Origin: Vanessa cardui
Taxonomy: Eukaryota > Arthropoda > Insecta > Lepidoptera > Nymphalidae
Length of the DNA stretch: 64,000 bases
Direction: 5' to 3'
Assembly (NCBI RefSeq): GCF_905220365.1
Contig: NC_061124.1
Location: forward strand, 436,501-500,500
Below are positions 1-12,100 of the stretch, piece by piece. The notes under the pieces are model-generated. The model did not search any database and was not told the DNA's origin. It worked only from the letters and a program-made list of their open reading frames with translations. The position numbers and the translations under genes are program-made. Position 1 is the stretch's first letter. Every line of letters starts with the position of its first letter.

Positions 1-813
1 TATTCCAATATATTGCAGCCTGTCTGCAAACCATCAGCAAAATAAATTAAATTTGAAATAAATGGATAGGTACGAATGACCGATGATCATGTTCAATGGT
101 AGTGCAGGGTCTAGATAATAATAAATGAATATTGTGTTTGAAATTTAAAGCAACATATGTCTTCTAAAGCCGAGTGTACCTGTTCATCCTCTTGCATAGT
201 TGCGGCTAAGGGCAAACCGTCAACAACACGGGCGATCATAGTCATTAAAACCATTTTGCTAGTACAGAAAGTTTCTCAGTTCACAAATATTAATACTTAT
301 TTTATTATTATAGTTCACTTATTTTTTTTCTTCTCATCATTTATAAATGGGAAAACAAAGTGAAAATAAATTCTTTGACAATAGTTCATACACGTCAAAA
401 CGATTGACAGTTTGACGCGATAAAAACACGTCAGCTTGTCTATGCTATAGAAAACGATTCGTTCTACTTATAGAGTTTTATTCATAACATATATTAGCCA
501 AAACAACTTCACACGGGGAAGTTGAAATTTCTAAGAATTCTTTTCAAGTGGAGTAGCTTAATATCAATTTTATCCGTACGCAATGGGAACGGGAAACCTC
601 TATTCTTTTATAGTGTTACTACTTTGCTATTGGTTTTTGATTCCGAATAAGTTGTCTGAATAAGTAGCAGAAATTAGTTTATTGACCGTATGATTCTTTC
701 AATTCACCAGATAGTTTTAATAATTGATGTAGCAATGTCTACATACATATACGTTCTAGAGATCATATTTTATTTCGAATTAGAAAATAATCGGGCAATT
801 TAAGATCATTAAA

Positions 814-1238
814 AATAGGCTATTTGACAATGTGAAAAATAAATTGTGAATTATTGTAATCGGTGTATATTATGAGTTTAAAAATGGTTATCTACTAACG
901 AAAGTTGAAAATAATAATTAATTTATTCAAAAAACATCCATAAATAAAAAAAAAAAATTTTTTCAAACGTTTGTCACGTGACACAAAACGCTCTTGATTG
1001 GCCGGGCTTATGATGAAGTCACTTTCTTGTTAGCCTTGCTTTTCTACTATGTGTACCACAGATTAAAATACAAGAAAGTGACGTCACCGAACCCATTCCA
1101 GCACCATATTGTCCAAGTAGCGTTTTTGCGCGCTATTTAAATATGGAATATTTAATATGATAATTAACTTTTACTGGATTGCTTAACTTCTACTAAATAA
1201 TATAAAATAGATTTTAAAAACCAGTCAAATAGCCTATT
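814..1238. mobile_element. MITE-like element with 15-bp terminal inverted repeats
   Basis: The left end at 814-828 reads AATAGGCTATTTGAC and the right end at 1224-1238 is its exact reverse complement. The element is 425 bp, AT-rich at both sides and without coding capacity. It contains an inner inverted pair (GTCACTTTCTTGT at 1018-1030 against its complement at 1070-1082) and a central CACGTG. This fits a non-autonomous DNA transposon. I could not see a clear target-site duplication, so the superfamily is open. Confidence 0.65.
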
Positions 1239-1639
1239 GTGAAAAAGGACTAATAAATCAAGAGCAATGAACGATGAATGCAATTATTTATATAGTGCCT
1301 TTACGTTTTAGACTGTTATTTCTTCAAAGAGAAATAACGAAGGCATTGAACATAAGATAATTTGTTTGGGATTATTAAAATTAGGATTCGCCATAAAGAA
1401 TTGATGGAAACTGGCAGTTGGCACACACATCACCGCATATACATATTATGTGCCTGTTTGCATTGATTAGAGCAACCTAGACTTTTCCTCAGTCTATTGT
1501 AAAGGCAAAGATCATGGACCATCATGAGTGGACCTCTTTTAGGAAGCCGGCTACTCTTGGGAACGATATAGACAAGTTTCTGAGGTTTATAAGTATATAA
1601 GACTAAATTAAAAAATATATCTATTCAAAAAAACGCCTG

Positions 1640-1850
1640 TCGTTAGGTTCACATTCCATCAGAGGACACTAATTATTGTAAAGAACATCATTGTAAATTT
1701 GTTAAAAAGAACTATGCTAGTTTCTTTCCGTTTCTTCTCACTAGAGGCTGCTATCCGAAACGGTGATAGTATTTAATTATCGGTGACTCAATAACGCTTC
1801 ATTGTGAAGTTTGCTTGAATAAAATTGATTTGATTTGCTTTTATATAGGT
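1640..1850 (+). mobile_element. Lepidopteran SINE, 3' part (Metulj-like)
   Basis: The segment contains TTTCTTTCCGTTTCTTCTC, then CTATCCGAAACGGTGATAGT, and ends in TTGAATAAAATTGATTTGATTTG. This order (gtttcttctc, a ccgaaccggtggtag-like block, cttgaataaa plus gattt repeats) is the 3' structure of a SINE family widespread in Lepidoptera. The family name is from memory. The copy is diverged and its 5' end is uncertain. Confidence 0.55.
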
Positions 1851-2297
1851 ACATATATTCGATCTTACCTTCAATAAAATTGCCATCTATATATTATTTT
1901 GTTGTTAAGTCGACTTAGAATTCAACTATTTCTTATGACTGTTTTTTAATTGTTGTTCCAAGTGATGAAACTCTTGTTCTTTTTATAAGCTCACTTGGCC
2001 GTTGTTTTCTTTGATATATAATTATAATATTATTACTTTATGAAAGTTATTACTAAAAGTATTTGAACTAAGAATGTAAGTGCTTGAATCGAATTGATAT
2101 TACTGAGAAGTCCATTAATTATCTTATAATTATCTTTGAATGGTTTTCTTTAATTTGATTGTTTTTCATTCATCGAAACTGATAGCATATAAGAGTAAAA
2201 ATATTTCAGAATGATTTGAATCTTATGTTGTATCACAAAAGTTTTGTCGCACCGTCTATACTTTGGAGTGGGGTAAGAAGAAACGAGACATTTGTAT

Positions 2298-2317
2298 TTT
2301 ATTGTGGATATTTTATT
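2298..2317 (-). terminator. Candidate polyadenylation signals of E74
   Basis: On the minus strand two AATAAA hexamers lie 8 nt apart (plus-strand TTTATT at 2298-2303 and 2312-2317). They are downstream of the stop codon at 5652, at the point where the locally GC-richer DNA that I read as 3' UTR gives way to plain AT-rich flank. Other TTTATT hexamers lie closer to the stop, so shorter 3' ends are possible. Confidence 0.3.
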
Positions 2318-5300
2318 AACATTATCATCATGCATCAAATGTATATGCTAAATCATTTACACTTATAACTAGCTATACATAGAAAAATAACTTAACTAGG
2401 GGGCAGAAAATACAGTATTTTGTTAAATTAACGAACTTAAATTATAATTAAAAATAATCGGACTTTATCTGTATAAACCTAAAAGCAAGTGTAACGTAAA
2501 TCACTACCGCTCATGACTCTCAGAACTAAAACGTTTGAAAAAATTATAAACTGCGACATCTAGCGTCGAATAGCTGAAGCTTAATTTTGATGCGATGATA
2601 ACTGCTTACGCGAAAAATAATGAAAGAATCCACACGCATTCACCAATTACGTATTCAATTATTGGACATTAACTAGTGAATAAGAATACATTGAAATAGT
2701 AGACAAAACGTGTTTCGTCAGCGTACAGCCCTCTCCCTATTACCAAATTCACTAACCTTCTCATTGCTGTCGCGCAAAATATTTTCATATTTCACCTATC
2801 TACCGACGCCATCGACAATTCGTACATGGGTCGCGAGGGTGTGCGTTTGGATTATTTTTAATTTATTTACAATTTTTACGTGCAATACACAGTCGGCCAT
2901 CGAGACCTAAAGGACGCCTCGTACCAATATGGCGTCCGAAATTATTTAAAACGAATTTTATAATAAGACTAAGACTAGGCTCAATTAAAATATTTTTAAC
3001 AATAATTTCCACAAGGTGCTGTTAAAATTTACATTGAAATTTTAAGTACATTAATTAGAAACTTTGATTTTTAACAACATCAATTCGACTAAAATTATTT
3101 AAATCTGTCGAGCGTCTTTTTAAATGTCCGCTCAAACATTTTGCCTACTAACCGGTAACTCTTATACATTTCACACTAGCCGAATTATAAATTCTGAGAG
3201 CTCTCCCCTGCCATCACGTGGTCCATTCATTACTACTATTATTCATTTATAATTATGTATATTACAATAAAATTTGTAACCTATAGAACGAAATTTCCTA
3301 AAAAAGGAAAAAGTATCTTACGGTCACGAAATCCGCGCCATCGACTCATCTGTATACGAATCGATCCATCGAACTCGTGAGACATTTGTGAGAGGCAATA
3401 ATTTAACTAATTTTAAATATTTGAATAAATCTTCAATGAAGTTCTAATCAGGGGTCGGACGCGCGGATCCGGCAAACGTTATACTTTCACAAGACGAAAT
3501 AAATAAGTTAAAACTTAAAGTAATATTTACAAAAGCGAGAAATAGATTTCGAAAGAAAGAAACTTTGAGAATTTCTCCTACCTATATAAAAATACGATTA
3601 AAACTCCTCTATCATATGTTAAACTTTAAATCACATGGAACGGGCACTGGATTTGATCGAAGAAGTTTGGACACTGAGATCGTTCACTTACACCGAGTTC
3701 GAAACACAACACTGGGCGTGTACTCGACATTGCATTTGATACATAAATCTCTAGTCTATAAGCCGTGCTCCGGCCGGCCGGTCGGTCCGGCCGGTCCGCC
3801 GGGTAGTTTCGCGTCGCGCTACTCCGCCGGTCCCACACTTAGCACCCATTTACTTGACATTTCGATTCTCTTAAGGCTTCACTAACCCTTTTCGATTAAA
3901 AGACGAAACGGCGCGCAGTCCTTCGCGTCAACGGTACGATATATAATAGAGCCTTACTCGCTAATAAATTGATATAATTTAATTTGAATATAAAAATATT
4001 GCATAACATCGGGATGAGAGCGCCGGCGCAGGACGCGCGCCGCCGCGCGGACGCGCCGCGTCGTGCAATTCCTCCAGCCGTAAATAAACCATAAGTATAC
4101 ACCAAGTTCATAATAACAGTGAACATATACAAATCTTGATTTGTCTTTGTATTTATGAATTACAAACTCAACGTGAACTAGGCTACGTTTAAACCTGATC
4201 CTTTAATCGACTATCTAGTTAAAAGTATCATGATTCATTAACATTGGACCACAAATCGTAATTAATTATTAATAATATTTATTCAGGTAACAAAAAATAG
4301 GAGTCCCGCGCTGCTGCGAAATATTATATCACAATAGATTTTTAACGATTTTATATCGAAGTCATCTGATATGCTGATAAAATATACTTTTGTTATAAAC
4401 ATATATATACGAATACTATACACTTTGATATGTCGAATGAATGGCAGCCCGGGACCCCTGCAACAGGCTTATAGTAAATTTAAATAAACGAAATAAACTA
4501 GAACGTGTTCACTTAAAACAGCTCACTTATAGTAAACATCTATTTTTAATTAACACAATTAACTCACAAGAATTACATCTTAAATATAAAGTTCTCTAAC
4601 AGAAAGTTGGCAGTTGGCTTCAGTACTCTCGGTAGAATTGTTATTCCACGAACAAGAACCCTACTAATATCAATTGAAATTCGTTTCAATCGCAAACGAA
4701 AGGATACATTACGAACAAGATAGAATTCAGAGCTCGACGGCCAGCGTGCACCTTCAGGGGCGCGTTTCATATAAAATTCAGCTAAATTGTACTTTAAAAG
4801 GGACATTTATAATCAAATAGTAAATATAATTTTATCTAAAGAGAAAGATCTCGGTCTCTGGATATTTCTTTAGTTTTTTTTTTTTCACTTTCATCCCCTG
4901 CGGGCGCACTGGCTCCGTCACAACAAAGGAACAATGTAGCTAGACAATTGGTAGATAAATAGAATTAAATAAGTATAATATATATAAATATCATTGAGGT
5001 CGTCAGTTTCAACAAGGTGTAAATATGCGAATGGCCGTAAAAAGCACCAAAGAGGTTGTATTTCATCTGAGGGCGATACACGATATTTTCATAATTATAA
5101 TATAAACATTTTCATTACGTAAATATTTCTTTAATATAAACTCTTATTTAGACTATAATATTACTTATTGCATATTGTAAAAACTGTTTTTCGAATAAAT
5201 TGTATATTCATAATATGTAATATTATTTTTGCGTAGTTTTGAGGTAGGAAGTTCTGGGCGGCCGGCGTCGGGCCGCGTTACAATATCAGTAGAAACGTTA

Positions 5301-5651
5301 CAAACTTTAAAAATTCGTTTTAACATTATACAAAAGTCACTCCATACCATATAACATCTAGCAAAGTTTAGTGTTCCTTTCTGAAATTCCCCTAAAAATA
5401 GGTATATATAAACATTTGAGCAATCAATTTCGTCTCTCCCATTCTGTATAAATATTTAATTCAATAATAAACATTATATTAGTTCAATTTGAGAATAATA
5501 ATATTTATCTTAAGAACATTATTAGAAGCGATCGGAAAGAACGTAATGCATGATGACTTGGAAAATAGACGATATTTACTATTTAAGTAGTTAGTGAAAA
5601 ACGTACGAAAGAGCGAACGAATAACGACTCCGCGACAGTCGAGCGGCGCGC
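2318..5651 (-). other. Eip74EF: Probable long 3' UTR of E74
   Basis: About 3.3 kb follow the E74 stop codon without another credible coding region or a recognisable transposon. AT-rich DNA alternates with short very GC-rich blocks (near 3440-3480, 3765-3830, 4010-4080, 4445-4465 and 5255-5280). No long frame runs through these blocks. E74 mRNAs in other insects have long 3' UTRs, so this is the natural reading, but the extent is inferred. A strong potential RNA hairpin sits at 3770-3794. Confidence 0.4.
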
Positions 5652-6181
5652 CTACGCCAGCGAGCAGTCGATCTCCACGATGTCCTTGGGCACGTCCACG
5701 AACTGGTACACGAGGCGCTGGCCGTCCACCTTGGCCAGGATGCCGCGCTGGTAGTAGTAGCGCAGCGCGCGCCCCATCGTCTCGTAGTTCATGTCGGGCT
5801 TGTTCTTGTGCAGGCCCCACAGCCGCGACACCGCCTTGGAGTCCACCAGCTTGAACACGCCCTTCTCGCGGTTCGTCCACTTGATGTAGCGCGGACAGTA
5901 CTCCCGGTCCTGCAGCAGCTTGAGGAGGAATTCCCACAGGTAGGTGGTGGAGCCCTCCCGGCTCTTGCGCTTGACGCCGGGCGTGGGAGGCGCGTCCGTG
6001 CGCGGCCTCTTCTTGGGTTTGAGTTTGTTATGGTGATGGTGCCTCTGGTAGTCGCCGAAATCGAATACCGGGTAGGGTAGGTCGTCGTGCGGGAGGGGCG
6101 GCGGCGCGGGCGCGGCGAAGTGGTGCCCGCCTCCGCCGCTGTACCCGTAGCCGTACGCGTCACGGTCGCCCACCGAGCCGA
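5652..6181 (-). CDS. Eip74EF: E74, last coding exon: ETS DNA-binding domain and stop
   Basis: C-terminal exon (residues 241/242-416 of the four-exon protein). The protein binds GGAA-core DNA in the nucleus as an ecdysone-pathway transcription factor. Order: a Gly/Tyr/His/Pro-rich stretch (about 245-275), [13 protein letters not shown] (274-286), a four-His run, a basic likely nuclear-localisation segment KPKKRPR (295-301), then the ETS domain (about 319-401). The recognition helix is intact as [12 protein letters not shown], with both DNA-contacting arginines (R378 and R381). The domain start [20 protein letters not shown] is close to the Drosophila E74 domain as I remember it. The acceptor is TTTATTTCCAG before TC; with the preceding G it makes a Val codon. 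The stop is TAG after EIDCSLA. The exon is much more GC-rich than its surroundings, which opens long spurious frames on both strands. Confidence 0.97.
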
Positions 6182-9100
6182 CTGGAAATAAAGGAGAAAC
6201 GCTATTAGCTACATGCTTTGCAATCGTCGGAATAGAGACGAAGAGAAAAGTAGAGTAGACAGAGGCCAGAAGGTGAGTATTGCGACTAACGGTAACTTGT
6301 AACTGACATCCGTAGCTAATACGTTTTATAAAAAGACAAATGTCGCATGTTTTGTGAATGTTGGTAATTGTATTACAGTCAATCTATCCACAGTCATTTT
6401 ATCTATTATGGGAGTAATTTCAATGGTCAAATATGTTATAAATTCGACAAATTAGTATGTAAATGAAAGTACAAAACACGATCATACTTGTAAATCTTAT
6501 AGGAAATTACTTAAAAATTGGTATTGCAATGATACAGTCGACTATAGTTAACAATCTACAAACCGGTCGGTTAGAGTGAATGCCGCAATTTTTAAGTGGG
6601 TTAGTCGATCGTAACGTAGTCATTTGTAACTTCCTGTATTTATAATGTTTTTTACACGAAATTCAGCTGAAACAGTTTCCTAATCCGCGGTACGCTCCGA
6701 ACTATCGACTTTAACAAACAGGTGTTGCTATAATGGCTACCACAATCTTTGATTTATTTAAATTAAAAAAAAGGACCTAGTATTAAATTCAGCAACAACT
6801 ATATACAAACGTTCTATGTTTTATAATAACCTATTATTTAGATGTTTGTGTGAGTAATTATTTGTTATTGTAATTAACGAGAAATTGTTTATTTGCTCGA
6901 ATCAACCGACATGGGTTTTCGCATAATTAATTTTACGGACTAATATATAAAGAAGAAGCGGTCTCAGCTCGTTATACATGACAATGCTGTAGGGTTACAC
7001 GTAGGTATAATTTTGTTTTTGTTTATTCTAAATAATTAATAGCTCATGTCATTTAATTAATGAAAAACTCAGAAAGTATATCGGACATTTTCGCGAAATG
7101 TTAAGCATAAACATAAAATGATTTATGTTCATAACAGAGCCGGCAGACGGAATAATTCCTTTGACTCGTAATAAAATCACATTCGAAATTTAAAAGTTAA
7201 AACTTTTTAATTTCACTGGGCTTTTTTTGGTTTATACTCTAATTTATAAATACTTTGAAGAATGAAGCCATTTCTAATTGATCATTTATAAATAGTGTGT
7301 GTTCCAGTTACGGCAGAGTTCGGGGAAAGCCCGGACGAGTTTTGTGCTTGTCGTTTATAAGTTTCTGGCATTATTTTAATTACTCGTGAGCCTTAGCTCA
7401 CAATTTCCATATTTTATTTCTACTGGTTTGATTAATTTATCGATTTTTATAATGTTTATTATTAATTATCTGTTTTAAACATTGTCATATTACTTTTTTT
7501 TTTGTAATGGAACTTGTGTTAATATCGGTAGTTATTAATAATATTTTTAAATTTGAATGAATGTATTTTTCATTAATTTTCCGCATAGTAAAATGTAGGC
7601 TGCAACATATTTCTCAACCGATAAAACAATCTAACTGTTAAAAAAATCCAGCAAACCGTTTGATAAGAGTGTTGAATAGATAAGTGTTGGGTTGCGTCAA
7701 GTCGCCTTGACCCCGATGCGGCCACTCGCTTGTGTTTTCCTTTAGGTACATGTGAAGTCAGTTCTACTCGTACGCGACTGTGTCGAGACACATTCATTAA
7801 TTAAGAAATAAGTTTATGATTTACATTCGTAGTCCACAACAGACCAGAAGATTTAGCACTTATTGTTTGCTCGTGTGATCTACGTCATACTATTAAAAAT
7901 ATTCAATCTTCGCATGTTGGGCTTAGTTTCGCGGAACTATAAAATTCGACCGCATTCAGTATCTCAATATAAAAACATCTGTTAGAGAACGGATGATGCG
8001 GAAAACCGTAAAACTAGGTTTTGTTTGAGTTTACTCTTATTACTGGATCTTTGAATTTTGCTAATTACCGCAGTTCAGCAACACAGCACAGACTATAAAT
8101 AAACTGGAATATGACGAATGACTACAAATAAGTATAAACGTGCAGCGCTGTGGTAACATTTAAACAAGGAAATTGCCAATTGAAAAAAATGTTAATTATA
8201 TTCAGAAATTTCTAAACGATAAGATAACAAAGTTTTAAAAATCACGGCGGTAATACTGTTATATAAATATTTATAGATTCTAGTTGTTTTTTAAGATACG
8301 GTTTCATTAGGGCGTGATCATCATTGTGCGGTTTTAAGAGCATTTCGATAACTGAAGGATATTTAGTTTTCTTAAAATTGTTACATTTCTCACTACTCAA
8401 TCGTAGGACGTTTGTAGATTTTTTTTAGTAAATGATTAAACAATTAACAACATGCATGGAATATCGTATTAATTTCACCGGATTGTTAGTTTATACCATT
8501 AATACTCTAGTTCAATTTAATTAATTTGCTTGTTCATCATTTCTGTAACCTGTCGTTGCAGAAGATAAACTTTCAAAGTAATTTGAATGCATCCAAATGT
8601 CAAGTTTATTTGGTCTGCGCGCGGTAAACACGGCTGTGGCCGCGTCCGTCGTCCGCCATTTTCTTTCTAATATTATCTAACTCGCGTATTTTCGCGCGGC
8701 TTATCGGCAGGTCGTTTACCCCGCTGACACGTGTGTCTATTTGTCATGTTCGTTTTGCGTAAGGATAAGGCGCATTAAAAAGTACCCCATGTTATTGTGT
8801 ACCATCTTTATATCAATAATCAAAAGTGTATTGAATTGTTACACAAAATGGCTGACGATTTGGCGCAAGAAAAAGGATTCGTGATGTTTGCGTAGATATT
8901 TAGTATCACATATTAAATTTTAAAATGTATTCAAATTGGGATACATTAAAAAAAAACTAATAATGTTTTATTATTAAATAAGGAAATGATAATTTTAGGT
9001 ATTAAACTCACTATAAACATGTTTTGATAAACCAGAAATAATAATAATTTGATAAGCGTTTCAACTACGCTGTCGTAAATTAGATTGAATAATAGAATGA

Positions 9101-12100
9101 TACAAATTCGAAATTGATATTTTAAATTAAATTATGTCTAGCTCTCTGTAAGAATGTGTAGTAATGAAATGCCTATATTATTATGTTTATTAATATTAAT
9201 AAAAAAGAAACCTCAACATTAGTAACTAATCATAAAATAATTTTATCTAAAGTAGTAGAAACAATTTAAAATATTCTTTTTATGCATGCTAAATTATTTT
9301 GTTAACAAAAATATTCATGTAAAGATATACGTATGTAGCATGTGATTCACACGACGGTCACGCACACATACGAGAAGATATGTACATTGTACATAGCTAC
9401 TGTATGTATATGTAATTAAATTTAATGTCTCTCCGCACATCCACAGCGGCACGGACGGGTCTAGGTTTTAGGGCTTCCGGCCTCGTTTGAAAACAAAATG
9501 TTATTCCAACCTAAAAAGCAAGTACATGCCGCAATCTAAAAGATAAATGGAAATGATAACGGATGGGCTCGCGTATTGTTACTCATATATTTACGATTTA
9601 ATGAACCGTTCCACGTACGCTGTATCCCTACCCTGGGAACACTAGCACAAAACAACAAAAAACACATATATTATGCGCTGGCGATTCTATTTTTAGCGGA
9701 TGCGCTGAACGCATCCTACTGGTTTAACTGCTGCAATACCAAGGTTACGGCGTCGTGCGCGCCCGCCCGTACATCTAGTGTCATCTTCACTCCCTTGATG
9801 CGAAAAGAAAACTACTCACCGTGACGTCCAGCCGAAACTAGACTCTATCATCGAGCACTACGGGCTATTATTGAAACCATCGGTCACTATGACGGTATTT
9901 TATTCCCGGATACAAGAATGCGAACGTTAGTGGAGGAGGGATACAACCGGTCTCGCATCCCGCACGCAAGAAATAGGTTACCCCACAAACCTCTTGTGAT
10001 ACAAACACTATTGTTTTATCATCTATAGACTCATATATTAGCTCTGAGCGCGAACATTAAGCTCGTTTCTCACTGGGTCTACATTTTAAGCCCTAACTTG
10101 CGAATCGTTTGTGGCCTAACGAAGTTGTGATGAAGGTACATTTATTTCCAATTGGAATTCACTTTTCTATTGGTATGATGAAATTTGAAAAGCGAGTATA
10201 AAAGATGTTTGGCAATGTCCCAGCGTCGTCACCGGCTCGCAGATGATATATCTATGACGATGCTGATAAAGTGATAAATATAATGAGATAAGATTGGGTA
10301 CATTTCCTCCAAGCAACTGTTTGAGCGTGTTTTTGCGAACAACAAACATTATCTTGTTAATATTTTTTGCCGGAAGAGATAACGCGAATTGCACGGATTA
10401 TGATACACGTAACATTTGTGTGTTGTACGATTTTCTTTGTTTTAAACATACACTGTTACGTTATTAATAGTTCTAGTATTTGTGTAGCGGACGTTTGCAT
10501 GACGATTTCATCCGAAGAGTTAGTTTTCTTTTCGAATGAGGTGAGGTTTCACGAGGAATTTCGGAAGGTTTTCAAAATTTCCAAATGTGAGCCGAAATCG
10601 CATTAAACAGCAGATTCAATCGCTTTGGTAGTTTGTTTGTCAAATTCAGCGATTCCTTTTGTCGGTTAAACAAAAGCCAGTCGCGACTTGAACGGACTTA
10701 AAAATCTACCGTCACGTGGGAAGTCGTACATAGCTATCCTAGTTTGATTGTCATGCATAAACAATGCAATTTTTATTCAGTCACATCCTCCCATAGAGTC
10801 GTTTACAATGGCTACATCTACGTACGTTTTCCTGTGGCACCGGAAAGCGGTGTGCGTGTTTCTAAGAGTGCATATCTCGCGTGTGTGCGTGCGCGTGCAG
10901 ACGGGCGTCGGATGAGGCAGGCAATGACCAGGAAATGACGCCGCCGGTTGACCTTCACACACACGCGCTCACACACACAAAGCCTGCGCCCGCGCATCCC
11001 TCTACTCCCGTCGCTCCCGCTGCTTAGCGCTTACAAGATTACGCGTCGCGCTTTGTGATTTTCCTTATAAGTCTTATTTTTGCATCTGAATCCGAATTAT
11101 ACTTCGTTTCGCTCATAATAAAGATGAAAATATGTTTGTTAGTAATTATGGACGAATGTATGATACCTATTACTTAATTATTGTTATTATAGCCTCGAGA
11201 TACATTTTTGTTTAGTTATATTAATCGATTAAGATATTTTTAAACGATGCGTCATACAAATTGTAATTTACAGTCTTTTGATTGGATATGAACGAGAGAT
11301 TACTGCCTGGAATATATCTTAATTATATGTGTAGTGTGTAGAATTAAAAGGCGCTAAATGAATAAAAGGGGAATGTGAGTAGAGAATCATCAGATCTCAT
11401 AGGATGAAACTTTTTAGTGTATATTTATATACTGTTCACTCGTCGCCTTATCCGAGCGAGCAAGTTGAGGTGATAAATTGTTTTGATTTCGTTATCAAGG
11501 TGACTTTGTCCGGATAATTTATACAAATTCAGTGCGATAAAAAAAAATATTAAACATAAACATATTTTCATACTTTAAAGGATTTTTATATAATGGATAT
11601 CCTTTCTTATTAAATCCAGAAATTATATTTTTAAATAAGTATTTGTTTCTTTGTATGTGTGAAGATCGGTATATAGTTTCAATTAATAAATATTTCCACG
11701 CAAACGGAATATAAAGAACTCGGTAGTTGGTGCTTGATTTCATTATAATCTCCTTGCGAGAACGGATATTCATTAGATACGCTATATATAAGGAGAGTCC
11801 GTCAGTTCGCGATGAACTATGCCGTGAGAACACTTTTACTATCCCGGATTAAAATAATCTTATCCGTTGACACAGATAATCTATCACCACGCTTAGTTTA
11901 TTAAAGAATGCACGTTCTTTATATACAGACGGATATTTTATAGTGATGTGTGGTTGAATATTTTGGTTTTAAATATATGTAATGTTTATGATAGTAATTC
12001 GAATGTCACCAATGTGACAACGTACAACGAAATCTGATCCATAACGAAGTTTAGTTATGAATGTATATTTTTTCAAATACATATGTGTATTGTTTTTATT

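Larger units (their letters stand above)
1..2297. other. Downstream flank of E74, no gene seen
   Basis: AT-rich DNA beyond the probable 3' end of E74. It holds a MITE-like inverted-repeat element (814-1238) and a SINE 3' end (about 1640-1850). The open frames here are short, have AT-rich codon content and resemble nothing I recognise, so I annotate no gene. Confidence 0.6.

Noticed and set aside
5594..6163. Long open frames on the plus strand and in another minus frame over the ETS exon (86, 90, 124 and 152 codons).
   Set aside because: They are shadows of the GC-rich E74 exon: repetitive Arg/Thr/Pro/Gly translations with no domain, while the annotated frame encodes an intact ETS domain.
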